Under the pieces are notes generated by a model, which saw only the letters and a list, made by a program, of their open reading frames with translations, was not told the DNA's origin and ran no database searches. A program made the translations under genes and the position numbers. A stretch of DNA of 64,000 nucleotides from Dermatophagoides farinae (lineage: Eukaryota > Arthropoda > Arachnida > Sarcoptiformes > Pyroglyphidae), in assembly GCF_024713945.1 (NCBI RefSeq), contig NC_134678.1, positions 744,001-808,000 of the forward strand. The letters run 5' to 3'. Every line of letters starts with the position of its first letter. Within the stretch, counting starts at the first letter, position 1. This document shows, piece after piece, positions 14,318 to 26,545 of the stretch.

Positions 14318-17300
14318 ATGGATCGATTATCCAATAAAAATGGTGACGATGATGATGGTCAAATAATCGATGATCATCATCAACAAAACCATCCATTATC
14401 AATACATTATAGATCAATGATGATCAATCATCATTGGTCATCACTAATACAACCACAACCACAATCAAGAACAACGACGACGACGACGACACTATTAAAT
14501 AATGTAAATTATTCAAAATTATATAGAACGACAGTGATGAATGATGATGATGATAATGTTGTGAAAATGTCAACAACAACAACAACCAAAACAACAAAAA
14601 GGCCACCACCATCATCATCAAGATTACTAATTAATAATTCAAATTCTAATCATTTAATGTTGATCATCATCGTCATTATTTTAATACATCTCTTTATAAC
14701 TCATGTAAGTTTTTTATGTTTTGTTTTAAAGAATTTTCATCGATTTCGATTCTGGCTGTCTGTTGGATTGTTGAAGAAACCTTGAAATTCTTGTTAGTCA
14801 AAAAAAAAAATTAAATGTAAAGAAAGATGTTAGTTAGATGTGTGTGTGTTTTTTTTTTTGTTAATTGATTGACCAATTCAACAGAAAAAAAACAAACAAA
14901 CTACTGTGGTCATTTCATTTCATTTCATTTTTTTTTTTTTGTTTGTTTGTTGTTTTTAACGATCGTGGGAAACCATTTGCAGCAGCAGCAGCAGCAGTAG
15001 AAGCAAAAAAATTAAAAAAAAAGTTGCCGGAATGTTTGTGTGCATGTGTGACGATGTCAAAACATGAATGACCACACAGAGAAATAAACCAAAAAAAAAG
15101 CGACAACAAGCGGTCCACAATACAATTGTGAATTAAATTTTCTTCGTTTTTTTTTGTTGTTGAAAGTTTTTAATTCGAGATTGGTGATGTAAATGATCAC
15201 CAATCGGAAGTCACAATATAATCAATCACACACACACACACACACACACATCCAAATGATGACCGGATGAGAATTTTTTTTCTTCTTTTTTTTCTTGTTT
15301 TCATTTTCACGCTTCACGTTTTTCTGGTTGATTGGTCATCAAATAACCATAAAAAACGTATTTAGTTGTTTTTTCTTTTTTTTGGATTTCACAAATTATT
15401 CACACTTAATCAAAAAAACAAAAAAAAAAAAACAAAAACCCGGCGACGCCCACGGAATCGATGATTGATTTTTTTTCACTGTTTTTATTTTATTTTTTTG
15501 TATGTTTACCTGTAATAATTGTTGTTTTTATTTTTTTTTCATTTCACAATTTTCACTTCACCAAAACGAAAAAAAAACAAAACCAACACTTGTTGTCATT
15601 GTTTACCAATGGTGGTGATTGAATTCATTGATGATTTTTTTTGGCTTTTACTTCAACTACACACAGGTATCTTGTTTAGGAATTTTTCAATTACGACTTG
15701 ACAGATTTGTCAATGAATATAATCGTGATGCATCCGGTCGTTGTTGTGGTGCTGCTGCTGCTGCTGCTGGCCATAATAATACAACGACATCGACAACAAT
15801 TTGTAAAGAAAAATGTCAAACATTTTTTCGTATTTGTTTTAAAAATTATCAAGCAAATATCGATACTAATTCAAATTGTCTTTATGGCGAGAAATTAACT
15901 CCAGTTCTTTCACCAATAACAACAGCAACAAGTGATAGTCATCATCATCATAATCATCATTCTCATCATTCATATTATAATTATACAATACAATTTCCAT
16001 TCAATTTTACCTGGCCAGTAAGTATTCATTTATGTGTTTGATATATTCAAATTGATCTAATTTAAATTTTTTTTTTTCATATTCAATTCATTCAAAAAGG
16101 GTACATTTTCATTAATAATTGAAGTATGGAATAATGTGACAACCGCCAACACTACTACTACTACTAACATCAATACGGCTGCTGCTGCTGCTGCTGCTGA
16201 TCAACGTAAGTTTATCCAAAATTTTGAATTTCTACTTAGTGTGTGTGTTGTACATGAATTTTCTTTTGTTTTTTAAAAAAAATATATAAATCCACTTGCC
16301 CCAGCTACCAGCTGATGATTTTTTTTCAGCTGCTGTTTTTCGTTCAGATTTCAAAAAATAGATTCATCCATTTTTTTTAAGCTAGATCGATCGATCTATT
16401 TATTGTATTAATGGTTATTGTTGTTGTTGTTGTTGTTGTTGTTTTTAAATCTTTAGCATATATCAAGGTTACCTTTCACCTTTTTGTTTTGTTTTTTATT
16501 AATCATCATCATCATCATCATGTTGGCTAGCCATTGGTTTGTGTGTATACATGTATATGTGTGGGAAACTACCCTAAGGGCAATCTCATTCATCGTTCTG
16601 GTCGTCATACACCATTTTACCTATGACCATCATCATTCTGTCTTTTTAAACATTCTGTATTACACACTAGGCTAAAAAGTAAATGACAGACGTTTCTAGT
16701 TAAAAATTGAAAAATTTTCAATTTTCACCTTGTCTTTCACTATGTGTCTCTGTGTGTGTTGTCACCACCATGTGTTTAATAGATGTAAATGTCGTTGTTG
16801 TTGTTTGAAAGTTTTTTTTCTGCAAAAAGTTAAACAACAACAACAACAACAAAGCAGGTTCAATGATGAAATAAAATGAAATGGTTAATGGTTCAATGCA
16901 AAACGTAAAAATCATATTCAATAAAAGGTTGTCAACCTGTTTTTTTTCTCGTCAATCTAACAAACACTTGGTTCCAATTGATATTGGCTGGCTGGCTGAC
17001 TGAATGGCTGGCTGGGACCAAAATTTTCGTTTCCATTTTCCAATTTATTTTTTTTGTTTTCGTTTCCTTTTTGTTTTGTTTATCCCCCCTCACTATTTTC
17101 TCTCGACAAACTTAACCTATCCCAGGTCGATGTTAGTAAAATCGGTGTGTGTTTGTGTGTGTAAAGATGTCGAATGGCAGGTGTTTTCTATTTGTATAAA
17201 TTTGATTCTCACACACAACAAGAACAAGCAAATCCATCCATATACAGAAAAAAACAAGGTCCAAACCTGGTGTATGTGTGTGAGAGAGAGAAAAAAAACG

Positions 17301-20300
17301 TAAAAGTTGTGACAATAAAAACAAATGAAAAATCAAAGAAAAAAAAAGTAAAATAAGATCCATATGGGACTTGTGGATTTCCTTGTGGCCCACCTCTCTC
17401 TTTTTATCTCCCTTTCTCCAAGGTCCACAATCAACAGGAATTGACAATCTTGATTATCCAAATGTGTTCAACTCTCTAAGAGCTAGATTTTTTTTTCATT
17501 GGGTAGAAATAGTACAATAATTTCATAACCTTAATTCGCCTTATGGTGCGTGTGTGATGATCATCATGGATCATTTTTTTTGGTACTACGGCCGTACTCT
17601 GTTTTTTTTTCTCGCTAATTCACTGACCAGCTGTTGATTTTCTTTTTATTCTTCTTCATTTTTCTTATGTTACACTTTTGGTGCTGCCTGTTCCCTGTTA
17701 TGGTACACTTTATTTGATTTTGATTTGATCACACACTCATTGCCATCTGGCATGTTTTTTTTAACTACGGGCTGGTTTTGGTTTCAGTTTCTTGATAATA
17801 ATAATAATAATAAAAATGGTCAATTTTAACTACAAAACAACAACAGTTGTTTCTCAAGACAATCACAAACTTCCTTCACGTTCAAAGACCTTGTTGCTGT
17901 GAACCCGATTTTCGATCCGTCTGTCTTTTTATTATAAAACTGATTAGCTTTCTTTGCTTGATCATCATAGCCTCTGATGGATTTGATTGGCCACTAAAAA
18001 AAAACTTCTTGTTGTTCCATAAATTTGTAATATATGAAAACAACAACAACAACAGACGACAACAGATTTTAGCTTGATCATATTTTGGTTGGTGACAATT
18101 TTCAATTTACTAGTTTTTTTTGTTTTTTTTCGGGCAGTAGCCAACCACAATAAACACACCAAGTCTGTTGTAGTATGGTTTTCAAGGAGAGTTTGGACCG
18201 TGAGAAAGTCTCAAATCAGTGTGTGTGTGTGTACAACCACCACCACATCATACAATTGTCATCGAATTTACTGGTACTGGTACTGTGTGGTAACAAGGAT
18301 TGATGTAAAGATTGAAATCCAAATTTGACGGATCAGTGTGAGTGTGTGTGTGATATATTTGGTGCTTGTTGCACTCCTTTTTTCCGTTCACACGTTATAA
18401 TATGTCGGTTTGTTGTTTTATTATTATTCTTCTGCACTTGAAGATAAAACCAGAAAAAAGGTCCACAGCAACAAGTGTTTTGAAATTTAAAAAAAAATAG
18501 AGCTAGGTTATATTTCATTCCATTTCCGCCATGGCTTCGTTGTAAAAGTTTTGGAAAAAAATTTTTCAATTTCAATGTCAAAGATGTAAAAAAAAATGAA
18601 AATCAAATTGCAATTTCACTTTCATCATCATCATCATCATCAGATCAAATCATCTTTTCAATTCTTAAAAAGATAAAGCAAAAAAAAAAATAATTGGCAA
18701 GATTCCAGTCATAATAATAATCATCATCATCATAAAATGTGTGTGTGTGTGTGCGCGTGCAACAGGTAGTCATTCATTCATTCATTCTGGTTCAGTCAGT
18801 CAGTCAGCGGGCACCTGTATTTGTCACATAATCTAAGAATTCTAGTTTTTTTTTACTTTACTTTTGATTTTCTTTATTTCATTTCATTTCATTTCACAAT
18901 CATAATAATAATAATTACTATGTTTGAAATCAATGACTTGAATGAATGAATGAATGAATGTGATGGTGAAAACAAACTAGCCGGTCAAGCGTAGTTCCTC
19001 GCGACAAAGAGAAAAAAAAATTCAAGATGATGATGATGATGAAGGAGAATATTTTTTTTTCTATTCCTTAAAGACGATTATTCCTGTAATAATAATAATG
19101 ACAATAACAAACTAATATCAACCTATGACCTTTTCTTGAAATTAGAAAAAAAATGATGATGATGATGAAGGAGGAAGATTGTCGCCAATGATAATGTCGT
19201 GTGTGTGTGTAAGTTTTATTGAAACGAAAGAAATGAATGAACAAGAATCAGAACCTATTGATTAGCTTGAAAATTGTTCATTCATTCATCATCATTTTTA
19301 TTGTGAATGAAAATTTCAGAATTCTTCATGTGTAGATGAAATAAAATACTGGTGAAAGTGATTTTCTTTTCAAACATTCGGACACGCACAAATTTAATTC
19401 AATTGACGACCACCATTATTAATCAATCAATTATTAACCAATGACCTAATGATAATCAATGAATTTTTTTTTCTCTTTTTTTTGTTTGTTTCAAATAGAT
19501 AATAAAAAGAATTTAAATTCCAAATTACCATCATGGAATTCGACACCGAATTTAATAATCAGATCATTTGAATCACGACGTAATGTATTGGCAATGAATA
19601 ATGAATGGACACATTATGAATCACGTATTAATCATACATTATTACAATATTCATATCGTATACAATGTAATGATAATTATTATGGTAATTCATGTACGAT
19701 TAAATGTACACCACGTAATGATCTTTATGGACATTATAATTGTGGTTCAAATGGTGAGAAAATATGTCATCAAGGATGGACAAGTGAATATTGTGACAAA
19801 CGTAAGTGTGTACAGTATACAGTATACAGTATATTTATATGATGAATGTATTTGATTTACTTAGAAAAATGAAAACAAAAAATCTCAACGACAACAACAA
19901 CTTGTTGTTGATTGAGAATTGTTAGACTAGAAAAAAAAATGATTATCATATATCAAACAGAACAGAAACAACACAATCAACCAACGAATTTTTCTATTTA
20001 TTTTTGTAAATATTGATCTAAGGATGTATTGATGAATATTTTTTTCGTTCTCTTTGCTGTTCTGAATGTTCTGATATCGTTTTTTTTTGTGTGTGTTGAT
20101 AACAAATAAATAAACACCAACACCAACACACACACACCGAGTACACACACTCAAAGAATGTCCATGTGCTCTATATTCACATTGCCTTATGTAATTGTTG
20201 TGTGTGTGTGTGTTTGAGATGACAACCGGATATCCCGTGATGATGATGATGGTGGGTCGTCGTCGTCGTCGTGTTTGATAACCGATATTCTCAAACACTA

Positions 20301-23300
20301 AACAACAACAGTGATATATAAAAAAAAAAAATTCAGGCCAACACTAAAAAAAACAAGCAATAATCCCAGAAAGATTTTAATTTTTTTTTGCCATTTCTTG
20401 TTATTCTTCAACCAAAAAAAAAGTCTGATTTACAGACTTTTGACTTTTTTTTTAACATTCTCATTCATTCATTCATTTATTCATTCAATAGATAGAAACC
20501 AATTAGTTGCAATGAAGACAAACAAGACGAAATAAGAAGAAGAAATTAATTTCTTTTTTTTTCTCTCTCTCTCTCAAAAAGGACAAAGTTCATAGCCATC
20601 ATCAACGATCATCCTGATGATTGTCAGACACACACACACAGTAGTAGCTGTGGCGGTGGTGGTGGTTTAATTGTCCATCAAGCGGAACAAATTGTTTTTT
20701 GTTTTCTTTGGCCACCAAATCACTTCTATTGTGGAAAAAAACAGATAAAGAAAGAAACAAAATTCAATAGTTTAGATTTTCTTTGCAGATTATCAACAGG
20801 TTTTCATCATCATTTCATTAGACACCAGTAGTAGTAGTAGCAGCGGCAGCAGTGAACAATGATAATAATAAACAACTATGCTGATGATGATGATTATAAT
20901 GCCAGATTAATTATGAATTTTATCATTATCATAAATTTTAATTCAAAAAAATTTCTTTTTTTTTCACAGCAATCTGTCGATCATGTAATGAAACAAACGG
21001 ATCCTGTATACGGCCAGACAAATGCCAATGTCGTATGGGATGGACAGGTGATGATTGTCAACAATGTAAACAATATCCGAATTGTAAACACGGTTATTGT
21101 AATGTACCAATGGAATGTATTTGTAAAGAAGGATGGGGTGGCCTACTTTGCGATAAAGGTAAAAATCCAAAAAAAAAATGATGAAATGCAATCCTTTATT
21201 TTTTTGTTCTTATCTAATAATTTGCCTTTGTTTGTTTGTTTGTTTTTTCTTTGTTAGATCTAAATTATTGTACAAATAATCAACCATGTAAAAATGGTGG
21301 TCTTTGCACCAATACTGGTGAATCATTCACGTGTCAATGTCCACCAGGATTCATTGGTGAATATTGTGAAAAAGAATTGGATAGTTGTGATCATTCACCA
21401 TGTTATAACGGTGGTACATGTAAGGTAAGAGAATCTTTAGTATTTGCTTGGCTTGGCTTGGCTTGTCTAGAGCTTTTTTTTTATTGCCCACTCTCTTAAT
21501 ATGGTCCATATGGTCGTCGATTGGTATCAATCAATATTCAATGTGGCATTATAATTCCAATGGATAAATCTGTTGTTCTGTATTGTTTAGGGTCCATATG
21601 GTTAGTCGTAGTCGTAGTCGTCGTCGTCGTCGTCGGCCATGGCCACATATACCTATGTTTCTTGTACAGATCACAGATGGTTATCGTTAGTTAGTTAGTT
21701 AGTTAGTTAGTTTTTTTTTATTTTCTCATTACCTTGAGAAACAAAAATGAATGTGAACCAAACACCTTGGCTAGAATTTTATTTTTATTTCATTTTCAGG
21801 GCAAAAAAAGACATTATTTTTTTTAAATTTTGAATTTGCCAGGAAAAAAAACAATAACAATAATCATAACGATGATGATGATCAGTTGAAATTGTGGAAA
21901 AGATAAGTTATCAGGTTTTTTTTTCATTTACTGCTGCTTCTGTATGCATATATAGATAGATAGATCCTGGTTTGTTTGTTTTTTATTTTCGATGACCATC
22001 GATATTTTTAATATTTATAATATATCGATAGATGGCCAATAAAAAGAGAAACAAAATAGTGAAAGTCATTGTCATTGATGATGAACAATCGATTATCGAT
22101 GAAATCGATTCTCGATTTATTCATCATTATCATGATGATGCTCGATTGTTGTTTTTTGCTGCTGGAGTATTGATTTTTAAATAAAGATATAAGTTGATGA
22201 TATGTTTACGGATTTCCGATGAATAAAATTCCGATTTTTTTTTTTGCAAAATTTTTATTACAACCAGAATAATGCCATTACAAATTATACATGTGACTGT
22301 CCAATCGGTTATGGTGGCCGTCATTGTGAACAATTGTTGAGTGTTTGTTCCAATAATCCATGTGAAAATGATGGTACCTGTATTGATGGACCAAGTGGTT
22401 TTCTTTGTGCTTGTAAACTTGGTTATTCTGGTTCACGATGTCAAATACGGCAAAAAGGTTGTTCACCAAATCCATGTCATGGTATGTTTCAAGTGTTTTT
22501 TTTTGTTGAATTTTTTTTTTAATTGAAAATTTCAAAATTAACCGTGAATAATAACATTTTCTTGTTTTTTTGTGTCAATTTATTTTTCTATCAACAAAAA
22601 CAAAAACAACAACAACAACAGGTGGATCATGCCAAATATCAAATTCAACAGATGAAACATATAGCTGTGAATGTCATGCCGGTTTTTCCGGTGATCATTG
22701 TGAAATCAACATTAATGATTGTGAATCAAATCCATGTTTAAATAGTGGTACTTGTGTGGATGAAATCAATACATTTCGTTGTCGTTGCCCGCCAGGTTTT
22801 GTAGGTGAACTATGTGAATTGAATATTGATGAATGTTCAATGATGAAACCATGTCTGAATGGTGCTACATGTGTTGATCGTAATAATGATTATCTTTGTA
22901 TTTGTCCACCCGGATTCACTGGCAAAGATTGTTCCATCAATATTGATGATTGTGTTAATTCGCCCTGTTTTAATGGTGGCCAATGTCATGATCGTATCAA
23001 TGGTTTTTATTGTCAATGTCATCAAAATTATTATGGTAATCGTTGTGAATTTATTGATTCCTCATCAACAACAACAACAACAACCACGACAACAGTGACA
23101 AATATTTTACTACAAAATTCATCATTACCATTTTGGGCTGAAAATCATCATGATAATTCAATCAAATTATCATCAACGACATTAATGTCCATTTATTCAT
23201 TGGCGATTCTGTTGCTTGCCATCCTATTCGTTATAATCATCATAATCGTATGTAAAAGATTACGACGTTATGGAATAAAATTGAAAAGACGTCGTGATGA

Positions 23301-24225
23301 AGCCGAAACTAGAAGACAAAATGAACATAATGCTATTATGAATAGTATGAATAATAACAATAATAATAATAATGCAAAATATTTGGATCTAAATTCTGGC
23401 ACTACTACTACTACCAATGTAATTGTCAACAGTCTACATCGGCCAGCATCCATACATCAATTGAATATGAAATGTCAGCCTAAAATAACCAATGAATATG
23501 TTATTAATAATCAACAATTTAATCATCAATTCAATAAATGTGCTACATTACATAATGGTTTTCGAACAATGAATCTAAATAATAATAATACAATGAAAGA
23601 AAAAATGATCAATTGTGGTACTGCTTCTGCTGCTACTATCGATGATCCATATATGCATACATATGAACAAATTCAACAACAACAACAACAGCAGCAACAT
23701 TATAAATCAAAATGCAATCTTTTATCAAATAACCTGTCAATGAATAATCAACAACAACAACAACAACAATTATACAACGTTGATCAATATTCAATGATGA
23801 AACAATCAAATGTTGATCTATATAAAAGGTATGTGTGTGTGTGTGTGTGTGTATCTAAATTTTTTGCATTATGATTCTTATTGTAGAATTTATTCTGAAT
23901 TCTAACGATTTTTTTTTCTATTCACAGTGATTTTCTAATTGTAGCCAATAATAATAATAATGATCATCATCATCATCATTATAATACATCAGTTGAGAAT
24001 AATATTCTTACAACAACAATATCACCATCATCCAGAATGAATAATAATCATCATCATTATGGTCGATCCAGATCTGTTTATAATGTGATATTAGATGATA
24101 ATAATGTTGTTGATGATGATTGTAATAATATTTATACACAGCCAATATATAGTAATAATGGTGAACATAAAGATCAAAAAATCAATACTAATAATAATAA
24201 TAAACTACATGCGACAGAAGTATAA
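14318..24225 (+). CDS. Dl: Delta, Notch ligand of the DSL family
   Basis: Single-pass ligand for Notch at the cell surface. My nine-exon model is 14318-14704, 15667-16017, 16100-16205, 19499-19801, 20970-21158, 21258-21424, 22268-22481, 22622-23828 and 23928-24225. All junctions are GT...AG, phases agree, and the total is 3222 nt (1073 aa). Residues 114-129 are hydrophobic (signal peptide or anchor). From residue 130 comes the MNNL region with RDASGRCC. The DSL domain in exon 4 contains CNDNYYGNSC and CHQGWTSEYC. Nine EGF repeats follow, as in fly Delta, then a transmembrane helix at about 761-782 and a Q/N-rich tail ending in ATEV, the PDZ-binding end known from vertebrate Delta-like proteins. 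Ala, Thr and His runs interrupt the MNNL/C2 part. The first 113 residues are hydrophilic and unusual; Met114 (codon 14657) may be the real start. No DOS-type Serrate cysteine-rich region was seen, so Delta rather than Serrate/Jagged. Confidence 0.95.
16206..19498 (+). other. Large intron 3 of Delta
   Basis: This 3.3-kb intron separates the MNNL/C2 exons from the DSL exon. It starts GTAAGT and ends with AAATAG. I see only microsatellites, T-rich runs and frames without domain content. A GC-richer patch lies at about 18980-19005. It is the longest intron of the gene and could carry enhancers, but nothing specific is visible. Confidence 0.7.
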
Positions 24226-24830
24226 AATCATCCGGAATCGATCGATCGATCAACTGCCCCACATTAACGAGCTTATCATCAATTTGGAAAAATGAGGACA
24301 GTATAAAATGCACACGCTGATTGTTATCATCATCATTATTTGTTTGATTGATTTGATTAGAATTCTTTTGATCATTATCAAATTATTTAAAGAACAAAAA
24401 AAAAATCTCTAATCTTCTATACACACACACACACACACAGTGATTATTTTGTTGTCAATATACATTTTGCTTTTCTGTTTGTAAATATTTATAATCATAC
24501 ATTTTGCACACACACACAGACATCATTTTCGTTTTTCTTGCAAATTATTGTGTATTATATAACTATATATCATTATCATGTTGATTAATTTCAAATTTCA
24601 AATTTTTCATTTCTACAACCACAATCACAACCACAACTACAAAAAAGTATTATCCAAAGGACCGAAAACAAATACTACTATTACTAATACTGCTACTACT
24701 GCTACTATTGCTACTACTACAACGTGCATCCAATTTCATTCAATTTGAATTTTTCTCTTTTTTGAAGCCAAAAAACAAAAAACTGAACATTTGTAAATAA
24801 TAATAAAAAAATAAAATAAAATAAAATTTT
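24226..24830 (+). promoter_or_regulatory. Probable Delta 3' UTR with polyadenylation signal
   Basis: After the Delta stop the sequence is AT-rich with CA repeats and no ORF. An AATAAA lies at 24802-24807, followed by further overlapping AATAAA-like units up to about 24826 and then a T-rich stretch. This is the first strong poly(A) signal context after the stop, so the mRNA probably ends near 24830-24850. Inferred from sequence only. Confidence 0.5.
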
Positions 24831-25194
24831 TTCTTGAAAAAAAAGTCATGAAAAATGTCACAAATCCATCAATCAATTGTCATACAATTTTTTTTTTTGG
24901 GGGGGTTTCATCAATGATGATTATCGATATTGACTTTCAAATTATTATGTTCTACGTGTAAATTGATTTTTTTTTTACAACCCATAGTTTTTTTTCTGAC
25001 TTGGAAAAAATTTTCTGTGTGTGTGTGTGTGTATGTGTTGGATGATGACTTGATTTTGAACGTTGAAACAGAATATGGTGTGTCTGTAAATGTTGACCAT
25101 ATTTTTTTTTTTTTTGGACAACACTAATGGACTCGTTTGTCGATTCACACAATCATCGGCAGATGATGATGATGATGATGATGATCTTTGAACC

Positions 25195-25218
25195 AAAAAA
25201 AAAAAAAAAAAAAAAAAA
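25195..25218. repeat. A24 homopolymer
   Basis: Twenty-four consecutive A residues. Comparable runs occur at 37654-37674 (A21) and 50799-50819 (T21). Confidence 0.9.
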
Positions 25219-25341
25219 CGAAATTCAACATTGAAAAGCCATAAAGTCTTCTTATTATTCGTTTGAGGCTATAAAAATTTTTTTTTCTTCTTTGGTTTTC
25301 ATTGTAGAAAAAAAAATTCAAGAATTTCAGAAGCTTGTTAA

Positions 25342-25342
<1 letters not shown>

Positions 25343-25420
<78 letters not shown>
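25343..25420. repeat. (TG)39 microsatellite
   Basis: A perfect 78-bp alternating TG tract, by far the longest dinucleotide repeat in the window. It lies about 1.1 kb after the Delta stop codon, outside any recognised exon. Confidence 0.97.
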
Positions 25421-25423
<3 letters not shown>

Positions 25424-26528
25424 AACCGAAAGTAAAACGAAAAGTTCATGGCTCGTTGGTCATTAGATAGATAGTTAGATAGATAGAACACACACACAAA
25501 AAATCAATGAGTGGTATAGGCATGCATTGCAAGCAAGCAGGCAGTCACATAATTATCGCCCATTGATTAACATACACATACACACACACAACATATATAA
25601 CACATTATCGATTAACGAAATCAACCGAAAATGAATGAAAGTTTTTTTTTTCGTTTTCATTCAATCATTCAATAAGGAATTTGAACGAATTTTTGTTTCG
25701 TTTCGTTTCATTGGAAATTCATGAATCAATTTTTTAGACGACAACGACAACAACGACAACAACGACGACGATGACGCTTTTATTACCCATATATAAAATA
25801 TAATAATGAACAATGTTGACAACCAACCAATCAACAAGTGTTTGAATTTTTTTTTTATTTTAGTGATCACCTTGTGAGGCTAATGGCTAAATCTCATGTG
25901 ATGACCTTAGAATAGATGACACTTTGCACATATACACACACACACACGGTACTAATTAATGAACCGAATCGAAATATTCCCGTGTGTGTGTGTGTACGTG
26001 GTGACATTGATAATCCTATGCTTGCAGCAATAATAAAAGACAAAATTGACCCCTTCACATATATTAGTGTCTCTCTCTTTCCCTTTCTATGCTGTATTCA
26101 ATTATCATCATCATCAAGTGATTCTTTTCTCTTTCATATATAGTCAATTATAATGACCTTTGACATATGATCAAAAAAACGGTAGCCAAATCTGGCTAAA
26201 TAAAAATGCATAACAATGAAAAAACTTGTAAAACTTTATTTATAAAATTGGTCCTTGATCCATTATCATAATCATCAAAATCGATCGATTGATCAAATAA
26301 ATATAAAAAAAAGAGAGAAAAAATTAATTGATTACAGCAGCAGCAGCAGCAGCAAAAAATCGATACAATTTTCCAATATAAAAATGCTCTTTTCCGTTGT
26401 GGATGTGTGTGTGTGTGTTGTGCAAGTTGCAAATACAACATCGATTGATGATCAAAAAACAAACAAACAAACAAAATGAAAATATGTATTTTTTTCTGCA
26501 AATGCGTGTAAATAAAAAAAATATACAT

Positions 26529-26545
26529 AACGTATCGGATACGTT
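26529..26545. repeat. 17-bp inverted repeat with 1-nt centre
   Basis: AACGTATC, one G, then GATACGTT: two perfectly complementary 8-nt arms, each with a CpG, in otherwise CpG-poor DNA. It could bind a dimeric transcription factor; no family is assigned. Confidence 0.6.

Noticed and set aside
22570-22621. In-frame extension upstream of Delta exon 8 beginning at 22570
   Set aside because: This is intron sequence ending in CAACAACAACAG; the acceptor at 22620-22621 restores the EGF frame exactly.
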